From Gautieria morchelliformis (Eukaryota; Basidiomycota; Agaricomycetes; Gomphales; Gomphaceae), in contig WHVA01000016.1 of assembly GCA_015179125.1 (NCBI GenBank), positions 186,001 through 250,000 of the forward strand: DNA of 64,000 nt, read 5' to 3'. The position numbers were made by a program, and so were the translations under genes. Position 1 is the stretch's first letter; each line of letters starts with the position of its first letter. Under the pieces are notes generated by a model. The model ran no database searches and had not been told where the DNA came from. It saw only the letters and a program-made list of their open reading frames with translations. Below are positions 33,104-43,445 of this stretch, one piece after another.

Positions 33104-33664
33104 TGTTACGATACGATCCGTCGTAAGGTTGACCGAGGTCGGGAACGAAACCCGAGGCAAGGTCCGAGGTTACGGGGCGAGGTTTGGATGGGGAAGTCGG
33201 AGAGGGACTTGGCTTCAGCTTATGTGCTGCGCCGACCCTACGCACGAGTCCCAATTTCGGAGGTAAACGAATAAGAGGCGAGGTTCTGGCTTAAGAGGCG
33301 AGGCGTAGAAACTAGCTAGGGATCGAAGGGACACGATAGTTGATTTTCAGACTGAGGAGTAGGAATGCATACAAGGGGGTTATATACGGACGAGGTGCAA
33401 GTCAGGGGCGAACGGATTAGTGGAGGTCAGGGCGAGGTCAGGAGACCGAGGTCAGGGCGAGGTAATATACGAATGATGCGTGATGGAGCGGAATCAGTAA
33501 CTAAGGGGATACGGGCATGGGATCAAGGTCGGATATGAGTTCAAGCTCGGGATCGGGCTCGGGCACGGATAAGTATCATATGTACTCGGGCATGAATATC
33601 ACAAGGCTCGGGCTCGGAAGAAGGTTCTACCGGTAAGTAGCCGGCCAAAGGCCGGGTCCTTACA
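33104..33664 (-). repeat. 5' LTR of the chromovirus
   Basis: 561-bp copy indistinguishable from 26142-26702. It carries the promoter: minus TATATAA at 33386-33380 with the predicted start near 33354. The flank GCTGT at 33665-33669 matches 26137-26141. Confidence 0.95.
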
Positions 33665-34771
33665 GCTGTTTGTCTATATGATAATAATTCTCTGTCCAAC
33701 AGCATTCCATGCATACTAATAGAGCCTGAGGAAGTTTGTCAACAGACTTCAAGGGTGTTTTAATCTTCTGGCCCAGTAGTGAGGATCCCCAAGGAAATGC
33801 TGTGTCAGCCACAAGGAAATATCCCTCCGGAGTCCTATTACCCAATTGCTCGTATACTGGGCATGCAATTTGAGAGTCCTGCCAACTACCTGGTGCATTT
33901 AGGACTGCTTCAAGAATGGTCCCTGCGAGGCTAGTTAGATGACAACACTGGCCAAGTGTTTGCTACCTACCATCCAGTGCAAACACAAACACTTCACTGA
34001 AATAGTGATTGTGTGTCCATCCATTATATGTAGCATTCTTCATCCCAGGATCATTTGGTACCTCAACTGGTAGATTCAGACCATCAATGGTGCCAAACGC
34101 TCCCTCCAACAGTGGGTGCCTGGCCATTATCATGGCACCGAACTCCTTCATTTTCTCCTCATTGGGCCATGCCACACAGGCCTCCCTCATCTCTGAAAGA
34201 CAAGTCTCAAAGATGTTCATAACAAAATTGACATAACGGTGCACTGTTGCTGGTATAATTCCAAATATTTGTTGCAGACTGGTCTGTGTCATTCAAGAGT
34301 GAATATAGTGAAGTACGAGTCCCAGTCCACCGGCCGCATCCAAAGCATGGCGACCAATACATGGCACACCCCATGAATTGGTATCCCTACACTCTATGGT
34401 TGTTGTATCCCAACTTTTCTGAAATCCTGACTGGAGGATGTATTGAAAAGTATCTACATTGAAGCCCATGGTGGTGATGAAAGCCTGGTCATTCTGCGCA
34501 TATACCATGTGTTGCCATGCGGTATCCCCTTTTGGGTGAGGGAGATCTGGATGCGTAAGATAGAATTTAGTTGGGTGGCGTCGCTCTGCACGATCTTGGC
34601 GCATCTGCAGCTCCCTGGCAAGGGTTAAACCTAGTGATGTATTTTTAGGATGCTGTCAGGTGGATGGGAAGAATAATATAGAGCTCAAGCACACTCACAT
34701 ACAGCCCCACCCATTAGCTCTTCTTCATCATCCTCTTCCTCCTCAAACTCGTCCAGGATGTCGTCCAGCAT
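33665..34771 (-). pseudogene. PIF/Harbinger transposase relic, 5' part
   Basis: Exon 1 (34771-34699) encodes MLDDILDEFEEEEDDEEELM. The next exon starts near 34620 with LQMRQDRAERRHPTKFYL and continues GFNVDTFQYILQSGF, LHYIHS, then an in-frame TGA (34295-34293) before MTQTSLQQIFGIIPATVHRY. The nuclease core follows: GAFGTIDGLNLPVEVP (first Asp) and NGWTHNHYFSEVFVFALDG. After a short intron (about 33970-33925) comes GYFLVADTAFPWGSSLLGQK (second Asp). The reading ends ENYYHIDKQ at the Gypsy insertion; the third catalytic residue lies on the far side at 26.13 kb. It formerly catalysed transposition. Confidence 0.83.
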
Positions 34772-35222
34772 GGGGTGATACACTAATTAGTTAATGACCA
34801 AGTCCTTGAAGCTCGGCCAACGAGCTGCCGTGCACATGCCGGTGACAGGTTTACGACAAATTGTTTTTAATGATTTTGGTCTTACGGTCTATTGGTCTAA
34901 ACCTGACAGCTGTCGAATGTCACTCATCTTAGAACTTTCGATTTAGGAATTTAGGACTACGGATAGTCATCCACTGACACATCACATTTGGCCCAATTTG
35001 GGCATCAACACACTCTATAACGGCGGGCTGACCCAGGAGCCTGGCTGGAAGTCCGGCGAGCGAGATGCCGAGAGTACGCCGATGACAGCTTGGACCTTAT
35101 GACTCTCGTTTGAAAATTGGTCTTACGGTTTGAACCCTGGTCTAAACCTACAACTTTTCTGCTTTAGAACTGCGAGTTAAGGATTTTAGGGCTATGGGAA
35201 GTCACCCTATATCAGACCAGCC
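34772..35222. other. No gene seen
   Basis: Contains the phrase CTTACGGT(C/T)T...GGTCTAAACCT twice (34883 and 35124) with similar flanks, a small local duplication. No coding signal recognised. Confidence 0.3.
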
Positions 35223-35254
35223 TATGTATTCCGACCACGGTTACCAACCCCTAA

Positions 35255-36180
35255 AACGCGGTGAGTCACTGGTAAAAGCCTGGTCAGCTTTTCCGACCAG
35301 CAGCTTCTGCCTGTGGCAAGCGACTTCTCAGCTTGGCACTGAAGGCCCCTATCCCAACAAGCGTGGTCTTGAAGTGTCCATTTTGGCGCTTACTCTGAAC
35401 GAAACGACTCAAAGAATCAAACTGCCTGAGGAAAGCTGTGGACCCTAGGCTGCTGGCTTTTACCCTCATATATGATAGTATTCAGGACGAACCTTCATTA
35501 ATACAAAGAGGCCGTATGAGCTTCATTACCGGTAACCAACCATTCTGCAGTTCCCTTAGGCCAACTACTGTTACACGCTCTTTAACTTGAAGAAGGCTCT
35601 AAGACAGGCATCCCGCCGAACAGTTTCTTTATCTTGATAAAACTTTACTTAGGCAACCAGCTCTCGGCTCAGTTCAGCATGGGCAACGTAAGGGATGAAG
35701 CAGGCCTCGTCCGTATATGTTCTTCAAGGCGTAGTGTAATGCAGCTCACCAATTACCGGGTCATACTTTGTTGAGCAAGTTGCGTTTCGCCTTTGAACAA
35801 GCAGCAGCACATGCGACGAGACCGTGCAAACTGGTGCCAGAATTGTGGCAGGGTCCTCAGGCTCCTCTGTGCTACTAATGGTATTCCGAGTCCTGGGGCT
35901 TTCAAGAGCCGAAGATGAGTGGTGACAGGGCAGGATGATCGTCCGGAAGGAAAGACACTTGCTGCGTTTACGATTTGCAATTTGCGTCTCAGGCTGGGGC
36001 AAAATCTCAGCGCGCTGACAGCTCGCCGAGGCTTGATTTTCCACCAGAGTTCGAGTTCCGCAATAGAGTAGCCATGTGAGGCGCAGTGCCACCACATACA
36101 GTGGCATTCACGATGAATCTCCTTTCACTCTGGATCCCATCCCCATCCTTTCCTAGGATAACAGCAGCACGAGTAGGTGA
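35255..36180. repeat. Array spacer, copy 1
   Basis: Homologous to 43446-44515, 50067-51095 and (diverged) 53190-53850. Shared landmarks are CCTGGTCAGCTTTT, GTGTCCATTTTGGCGC, GTGGACCCTAGGCTGC, CATATATGATAGTAT and the run ending TCGTCCGGAAGGAAA. No conserved reading frame was found across copies, so it is treated as duplicated non-coding DNA lying downstream of each methyltransferase. Confidence 0.75.
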
Positions 36181-36187
36181 GTGTCGG

Positions 36188-37106
36188 TCAGACGCGACAG
36201 ATAATCTCCCCATGCAGCACAGCGAACCAGCTATCCTCATTCACACCCCAGTCTCGCTACCCTTATGCAATGCAGATCAGGTCCTGTTCAGTGCCATATC
36301 CACCTGATACCGCACTTCGGCGTAGCCACGACACGCTCAGCCCAGAGGCCACTCCACCAGGAGCGCTCCTCTCGGGTGTGGTAGTGCCACGTACTCGCGG
36401 TAGCCGTGATGCCAGTTGGGTCAAGTCCCACCAGGCATGCCCAGACATGCAGCCTGCGTCCAGCATTCGGCTCAGCCCCATTGGAGCGAGCAACATGCTC
36501 ATGCGTTGAAGTAGACCAGTCGGACAGCCCTTTGCTTTCGTGGTACCAGGCCATGGCTGTAAGATCAGAGTCGCAGACAACAACAATTCCACTGGGTTTG
36601 GCCGCGCGGCGCATCTCACGCAGGGCCTGCACAGGATCCCCAACATGCATGAGAACCTGGTGGGCATGAACGACATCAAACATACCATCAAGGAAATCAA
36701 GCCCATTCACATCGCCAACAACAAATTCAATGTGTGTGAACCCACGCAGGGCGGCCGTGCTCCGAGTCTGCGTAAGGACTTCAGGCGCATATTCGAGGGC
36801 CGTGACATGTCCCTTGTGGACAAGGTCGGCAGTGATTGTACCAGGCCCACAGCCTACGTCAAGTATTCTCATATCCGGGAGAAGAGCCTCCAGCAGATAT
36901 CCGGCCGAGTTGGCGGCGGTGCGCCAGGTGTGCACACGCACTGAAGAATCGTGGTGTCCGTAAGTGTAGACAACCGTTTCTTCGACATGGTCGAGAGTGA
37001 GGGATGCGTAGCTTGACAGAGCTTTCTGTAAGTAGTTTCTTATTTGTAGACACGACGCGCCAGATTTGCGCACCCAGGAATCATCAAGCGGTATTTGCGT
37101 GAACAT
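36188..37106 (-). pseudogene. SAM-dependent methyltransferase (UbiE-like), copy 1
   Basis: Starts MFTQIPLDDSWVRKSG. The methyltransferase fold begins at VHTWRTAANSAGYLL. Motif I is RILDVGCGPGTITADLV (residues 80-96), then GHVTALEYAPEVL, FTHIEFVVGDVNGLDF and MFDVVHAHQVLMHVGDPVQA (motif IV/post region). The catalytic fold is uninterrupted to WYHESKGLSDWS and beyond. Near WAERVVATP the frame shifts relative to copy 2, and TAA and TAG codons follow before RDWGVNEDSWFAVLHGEIIC and the original stop at 36190-36188. So the fold is intact but the family C-terminus is lost, giving a 272-residue product that ends at 36288. It may still bind SAM; substrate unknown. Confidence 0.75.
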
Positions 37107-37993
37107 ACCGCCATATAATTAGATGCACCCGCGGGCAAAACGCACCAGAGATACGGGAGTCTGACCGCTACTGGAGGACCAGTAGCAGGATCCGTCTGCG
37201 GCAAGAGATAGAAACCCGGAGATGCAACGATCTTCTATAGCGCGACAGGTCTACAACCGTGCGTGTCCCCGGTATGGGGTCAAGTGCATCCGCGGGCGCC
37301 CCATGCCCTTCGTTCATTACATAATGTCTCTATTCTGCGCAGTCATCTTTATTAGGACAGGGTAGCGACTGTAGTTAGAGTGCACCATAAGCGCTTGTGC
37401 TTCAAGCATTTAGATTGATTGATAATCTCCCCCCGCGAGAGGACCTAATCTAAGGTCTGCCTGTGTAGGATATCGACATCACCTAAACGAAGCTCAACGT
37501 TCAACGCCGGGAGGAGGTGGTTTCGGGGATCAAGCTGATTTATATACAGTTCGAACGACGCTGATATATTTTGAGATAAGACAAAATCGGACTAGAGCAG
37601 TACTACACAACAACATGCATCAACGGGCTTTGGATTGTACAGTATAGTACGTATAACTGGCGCATACATGTCGCCGGCATCGAATAGCCACTTCACCGCT
37701 CGCGTACTCGATCCATCCTGAGGGTAAGGTGAAGGGATGGTTGCTCGACGGACATCCCGATGAGCAAGGCGCAGGGGTAGGTGATAGTGTATATGACTGA
37801 TGAGTGGGGCTCGTGTATATTGGATCATTTGTGTCGTGAATACGGATGAGGTGGGTGACACTCGGTGTGGGTACTTGACTACTCGTATGTGCGTCTGACT
37901 CGTGTGCCTCGGCTCGACTCGTAGTTTATGCATGTGTGTGGGAGTCTTGTGTGGTCTCGGCTCGGGCTCAGGCGTGGTGAAGGACTCGATGGT
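37107..37993. repeat. Spacer between methyltransferase 1 and TPR gene 1
   Basis: About 37249-37320 and 37590-37993 are closely similar to 46720-46790 and 47090-47520, the equivalent place in the second unit. Landmarks are GGGTCAAGTGCATCCGCGGG and GATGGTTGCTCGACGGACAT. No CHAT or peptidase domain, the usual partner of such TPR arrays, can be read downstream of the TPR gene. Confidence 0.6.
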
Positions 37994-38460
37994 TCAAGAA
38001 TGTGCATGATGAAATGAAATCGCCTCGTCCAGGGCTTCCTGTTGACCGGACACCTCAAACGCTGTCCGTAAAGCAGCTGCGATGGTGTGGAGGGAGGTGG
38101 ATCGGCCAGGATACGGTGCCGGGAGCAGCTCAAGTGCTCCTCGATACAACGAAATCGCCTCATCCAGGTCATCGTGTCGACCGGGCTGCTCAAACCGTGT
38201 CCATAAATCATCTGCGATGTTGTTGAGGGAGGCGGATCGGTCAGGATGCGGTGCAGGTCGCAGCTCAAGTGCTTCTCGATACAATGAAATCGCCTCATCC
38301 AGGTCTTCGCGTCGACCGGACTGCTCAAACCTTGTCCATAAATCACCTGCGATGTTCTTGAGGGAGGCGGATTCGTCAGGAAGCGGTGCAGGTCGCAGCT
38401 CGAGTGCTTCTCGATGCAATAAGGTCGCCTCCTCCAGGTCTTCCTGTCGACCGGACACCA

Positions 38461-40620
38461 CAAAGCGTGTCGTTAAAGCAGCTGCGATGTCGGTGAGGGA
38501 GGCGGAGCGGTCGGGATGTGGCGCAGGTCGCAGCTCGAGTGCTTCTCGCTGCAATGAAATCGCCTCATCCAGGTCTGCGTGTCGACCGAACTGCTCAAAC
38601 CGTGTCAATAAAGGAAGTGCGGTGTCGGTGAGGGAGGCGGATCGCTCAGGATGTGGTGCAGGTCGCAGCTCCAGCGCTTCTCGATGCAATGAAATCGCCT
38701 CCTCCAAGTCTTCCTGTCGACCGGACGCCTCAAACCGTGCCCCTAAAGAAGCTGCGATGTTGTTGAGGGAGATGGATCGTTCAGGATGCGGTGCAGGTCG
38801 CAGCTCGAGTGCTTCTCGATACAATGAAATTGCCTCATCCAGGTCTTCACCTCGACCGTACTCCTCAAAGCATCTCCAGAGCGCAAGTGCGAGGTCGTTG
38901 AGGGACGAGAATCGGTCAGGATGCGGTGCAGGGAGCAGCTCGAGCGCTTCTCGACGCAATGAAATCTCCTCCTCCAGGTCTTCCTGTCGACCGGACACCA
39001 CAAAGCGTGTCGTTAAAGCAGCTGCGATGTCGGTGAGGGAGGCGGAGCGGTCGGGATGTGGCGCAGGTCGCAGCTCGAGTGCTTCTCGCTGCAATGAAAT
39101 CGCCTCATCCAGGTCTGCGTGTCGACCGAACTGCTCAAACCGTGTCAATAAAGGAAGTGCGGTGTCGGTGAGGGAGGCGGATCACTCAGGATGTGGTGCA
39201 GGTCGCAGCTCCAGCGCTTCTCGATGCAATGAAATCGCCTCCTCCAAGTCTTCCTGTCGACCGGACGCCTCAAACCGTGCCCCTAAAGAAGCTGCGATGT
39301 TGTTGAGGGAGATGGATCGTTCAGGATGCGGTGCAGGTCGCAGCTCGAGTGCTTCTCGATACAATGAAATTGCCTCATCCAGGTCTTCACCTCGACCGTA
39401 CTCCTCAAAGCATCTCCAGAGCGCAAGTGCGAGGTCGTTGAGGGACGAGAATCGGTCAGGATGCGGTGCAGGGAGCAGCTCGAGCGCTTCTCGACGCAAT
39501 GAAATCTCCTCCTCCAGGTCTTCCTGTCGACCGGACACCACAAAGCGTGTCGTTAAAGCAGCTGCGATGTCGGTGAGGCAGGCGGAACGGTCGGGATGTG
39601 GCGCAGGTCGCAGCTCGAGTGCTTCTCGCTGCAATGAAATCGCCTCATCCAGGTCTGCGTGTCGACCGAACTGCTCAAACCGTGTCAATAAAGGAATTGC
39701 GGTGTTGGTGAGGGAGGCGGATCGCTCAGGATGCGGTGCAGGTCGCAGCTCCAGCGCTTCTCGATGCAATGAAATCGCCTCCTCCAAGTCTTCCTGTCGA
39801 CCGGACGCCTCAAACCGTGCCCCTAAAGAAGCTGCGATGTTGCTGAGGGAGATGGATCGCTCAGGATGCGGTGCAGGTCGCAGCTCGAGTGCTTCTCGAT
39901 ACAATGAAATTGCCTCATCCAGGTCTTCACCTCGACCGTACTCCTCAAAGCATCTCCAGAGCGCAAGTGCGAGGTCGTTGAGGGACGAGAATCGGTCAGG
40001 ATGCGGTGCAGGTCGCAGCTCGAGTGCTTCTCGATGCAATAAGGTCGCCTCCTCCAGGTCTTCCTGTCGACCGGACACCACAAAGCGTGTCGTTAAAGCA
40101 GCTGCGATGTCGGTGAGGGAGGCGGAGCGGTCGGGATGTGGCGCAGGTCGCAGCTCGAGTGCTTCTCGCTGCAATGAAATCGCCTCATCCAGGTCTGCGT
40201 GTCGACCGAACTGCTCAAACCGTGTCAATAAAGGAAGTGCGGTGTTGGTGAGGGAGGCGGATCGCTCAGGATGCGGTGCAGGTCGCAGCTCCAGCGCTTC
40301 TCGATGCAATGAAATCGCCTCCTCCAAGTCTTCCTGTCGACCGGACGCCTCAAACCGTGCCCCTAAAGAAGCTGCGATGTTGCTGAGGGAGATGGATCGC
40401 TCAGGATGCGGTGCAGGTCGCAGCTCGAGTGCTTCTCGATACAATGAAATTGCCTCATCCAGGTCTTCACCTCGACCGTACTCCTCAAAGCATCTCCAGA
40501 GCGCAATTGCGATGTTGGCTAGGGAGGAGAATCGGTCAGGATGCGGTGCAGGGAGCAGCTCGAGCGCTTCTCGACGCAATGAAATCTCCTCCTCCAGGTC
40601 TTCCTGTCGACCGGACGCCA
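38461..40620 (-). repeat. Higher-order TPR repeats, set A (4 x 540 bp)
   Basis: Four consecutive 540-bp units (four 135-bp TPR repeats each) start at 38461, 39001, 39541 and 40081. Units 1 and 2 differ by one base over 540 (38644 G, 39184 A). Units 3 and 4 carry a handful of further changes. This shows very recent unequal exchange or slippage by whole four-repeat blocks. Confidence 0.9.
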
Positions 40621-41014
40621 AAAACCGTAGCCGTAAAGCATCTGCGATGTTGTTGAGGGCGGAGGATCGGCGAGGATGCGGTGCCGGGAGTAGCTCGACT
40701 GCTTCTCGATACAATGAAATCACCTCGTCCAGGTCTTCCTGTCGACCCGACGCCTGAAACCGTGTCCGTAAAGAAACTGCGATGTTGTTGAGGGGGATGG
40801 ATCGCTCAGGATGCGGTGCAGGTCGCAGCTCGAGTGCTTCTCGATCCAATGAAATTGCCTCATCCAGGTCTTCGTGTCGACCAGACTGCTCAAACAGTGT
40901 CGAGAGCGCAGTTGCGAGGTTGTCGAGGGAGGAGGGTCGGTCAGGATGCGGTGCAGGTCGCAGCTCGAGCGCTTCTCGATGCAATGAAATCGCCTCCTCC
41001 AGGTCTTCGTGTTG

Positions 41015-42634
41015 ACCGTACTGCTCAACCCGTGTCAATAAAACAGCTGCGATGCTGTTAAGGCGGGAGGACCGCTCAGGATGCGGTGCAGGGAACAGCT
41101 CGAGCGCTTCTCGATGCAATGAAATCGCCTCGTCCAAGCCTTCCTGTCGACCGGACAGGTCAAACCGTGCCCAGAGCGCAGCTGCGAGGTTGTTGAGGGA
41201 GGTGGGTCGCTCAGGATCGGGTGCATGTCGCAGTTCGAGTGCTTCTCGACACAATGAAACCACCTCATCCAGGTCTTCGGCTCGACCGGACTGCTCAAAC
41301 CGTCTCCAGAAATCACCTGCGATGTTGTTAAGGGAGAAGGATCGCTTAGGATGCGGTGCAGGTCGCAGCTCGAGTGCTTCTCGATGCAATGAAATCGCCT
41401 CCTCCAGGTCTTCGTGTCGACCGGACTGCTCAAACCGTGTGCATAAATCACTTGCGAGGTTGTCGAGGGAGGAGGGTCGGTCAGGATGCGGTGCAGGTCG
41501 CAGCTCGAGCGCTTCTCGATGCAATGAAATCGCCTCCTCCAGGTCTTCGTGTTGACCGTACTGCTCAACCCGTGTCAATAAAACAGCTGCGATGCTGTTA
41601 AGGCGGGAGGACCGCTCAGGATGCGGTGCAGGGAACAGCTCGAGCGCTTCTCGATGCAATGAAATCGCCTCGTCCAAGTCTTCCTGTCGACCGGACAGGT
41701 CAAACCGTGCCCAGAGCGCAGCTGCGAGGTTGTTGAGGGAGGTGGGTCGCTCAGGATCGGGTGCATGTCGCAGTTCGAGTGCTTCTCGACACAATGAAAC
41801 CACCTCATCCAGGTCTTCGGCTCGACCGGACTGCTCAAACCGTCTCCAGAAATCACCTGCGATGTTGTTAAGGGAGAAGGATCGCTCAGGATGCGGTGCA
41901 GGTCGCAGCTCGAGCGCTTCTCGATGCAATGAAATCGCCTCATCCAGGTCTTCGTGTCGACCGGACTGCTCAAACCGTGTGCATAAATCACTTGCGAGGT
42001 TGTCGAGGGAGGAGGATCGGTCAGGATGCGGTGCAGGTCGCAGCTCGAGCGCTTCTCGATGCAATGAAATCGCCTCCTCCAGGTCTTCGTGTTGACCGTA
42101 CTGCTCAACCCGTGTCAATAAAACAGCTGCGATGCTGTTAAGGCGGGAGGACCGCTCAGGATGCGGTGCAGGGAACAGCTCGAGCGCTTCTCGATGCAAT
42201 GAAATCGCCTCGTCCAAGTCTTCCTGTCGACCGGACAGGTCAAACCGTGCCCAGAGCGCAGCTGCGAGGTTGTTGAGGGAGGTGGGTCGCTCAGGATCGG
42301 GTGCATGTCGCAGTTCGAGTGCTTCTCGACACAATGAAACCACCTCATCCAGGTCTTCGGCTCGACCGGACTGCTCAAACCGTCTCCAGAAATCACCTGC
42401 GATGTTGTTAAGGGAGAAGGATCGCTCAGGATGCGGTGCAGGTCGCAGCTCGAGCGCTTCTCGATGCAATGAAATCGCCTCATCCAGGTCTTCGTGTCGA
42501 CCGGACTGCTCAAACCGTGTGCATAAATCACTTGCGAGGTTGTCGAGGGAGGAGGGTCGGTCAGCATGCGGTGCAGGTCGCAGCTCGAGTGCTTCTCGAT
42601 GCAATGAAATCGCCTCCTCCAGGTCTTCGTGTTG
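41015..42634 (-). repeat. Higher-order TPR repeats, set B (3 x 540 bp)
   Basis: A second, different four-repeat block recurs with a 540-bp period at about 41015, 41555 and 42095 (landmark TTGACCGTACTGCTCAACCC). Copies differ at only a few positions. Sets A and B are not interleaved, so the gene grew by two separate local amplifications of the same length. Confidence 0.88.
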
Positions 42635-43138
42635 ACCGTACTGCTCAAACCGTCTCGAGAGCGCAGTTGCGATGTTGCTGAGGGAGGCGGATCGGTCAGG
42701 ATGCGGTGCGGGTTGCAGGTGGAGTGCCTCTCGATAAAGTGAAATCGTCGCATTCAAGTCTTCCTGTTCACCAGACTCGTTAAATCGTGTTCCAAGGGTG
42801 GCGAGGGAGATGTCTGGATCAGAATGCGGCGCAGGTTCCACAACAAGTGTTTCTCTGAACGATGAAATTGTGGCCTCCAGACCTTCCTGATGACCGCGTT
42901 CTATCCGATCGTCGGTGTCAGATGGAGCCACTGTCTCTGCTGGATCAGACGCTGCGGCGGCGTGCCGCTGGGATGGCTTGCCAACCAAGTCACCAGTCTC
43001 GACAGGGTGTTCCTGGGGAATCTGACCATCCTAATAGAACGGAGCCATTAGCGCAATCCTCTCGGAAATCATAAGTTGGAACTCAGTAATAGACATCGTC
43101 GGATAGTACGTACTCTGAGTGGAATGTCGCTCGTATAC

Positions 43139-43206
43139 TCGATGGCGATGGCGATGGCGGTCCTCGAGATCGCCCAGGCGATGGTGATGGCGATGGCGCT
43201 GGCGGC
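43139..43206 (-). repeat. GCCATC hexanucleotide microsatellite in the predicted first exon
   Basis: GATGGC units (GCCATC on the minus strand) translate as Ala-Ile repeats in exon 1 of TPR gene 1. The matching tract at 49746-49812 in gene 2 is one 6-bp unit longer, which keeps the frame. Confidence 0.7.
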
Positions 43207-43445
43207 GGCGTCCATGCCAAGGTATGAGGGGACGTCCAAGATACGCGCGTTCAATTGGATGTGTTATGTAATTATTTTATTTTAGCGCTGGAGACCCGGC
43301 TGAATAATATTCTCCAGGTTCGCCATGCGCTATCCAACAGAGCGCGCCTGCACAACTGCTGCCAGAAGTCAGTCACTTGATTATCTGCCATGCAACAGTC
43401 TTTCTAGCCGAGAGTGCGATGCCCGACCATGGGTAGCTTTGGGCG

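Larger units (their letters stand above)
26142..33664 (-). mobile_element. Complete Ty3/Gypsy chromovirus LTR retrotransposon
   Basis: Two 561-bp LTRs (26142-26702 and 33104-33664) look identical throughout and begin TGTTACG, ending CTTACA on the plus strand. The 5-bp duplication GCTGT flanks the element (26137-26141, 33665-33669). In minus orientation the order is LTR, primer site, gag, pol (protease, reverse transcriptase, RNase H, integrase, chromodomain), antisense gene, polypurine tract, LTR. Indistinguishable LTRs mean a very recent insertion. The target is a PIF/Harbinger transposase gene, cut just before its third catalytic residue. The element is unusually dense in CGAGG/CTCGG words. 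Confidence 0.95.
37994..43215 (-). pseudogene. Giant TPR-array protein gene 1 with a single premature stop
   Basis: Proposed exon 1 (43215-43114, MDAAASAIAITIAWAISRTA...) joins exon 2 (from 43030) through an 83-bp intron (GTACGT...TTAG), phase 0. Exon 2 has a 70-residue lead (DDRIERGHQEGLEATISSFR), then about 35 repeats of 45 residues with consensus EDLDEAISLHREALELRPAP followed by HPERSxSLNNIA. This is a TPR-like helix pair per 135 bp. One TGA at 39184-39182 splits a frame that is otherwise open to 37994 (about 1,316 residues before, 394 after). No enzymatic domain is seen. In mushrooms such arrays usually sit in NLR- or CHAT-type proteins; here a protein-protein interaction scaffold is the most that can be inferred. 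Exon 1 would form a hydrophobic N-terminal helix. Confidence 0.75.

Noticed and set aside
26142..33664. Two solo LTRs flanking host genes
   Set aside because: The matching GCTGT duplications, primer site, polypurine tract and gag-pol between the LTRs show a single complete element.
35223..36180. Short frames in the array spacers as genes
   Set aside because: None of the frames is preserved across the four spacer copies.
38082..40757. 891-codon plus-strand frame as a protein-coding gene
   Set aside because: It is antisense to the TPR array, keeps the 45-codon period with Ser/Arg/Cys composition and has no independent start context. The openness follows from the unit length; kept only as a low-interest finding.
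37994..42988. CRISPR-like regular repeats in the TPR region
   Set aside because: The 135-bp period encodes continuous 45-residue protein repeats with no unique spacers, and the organism is a fungus.
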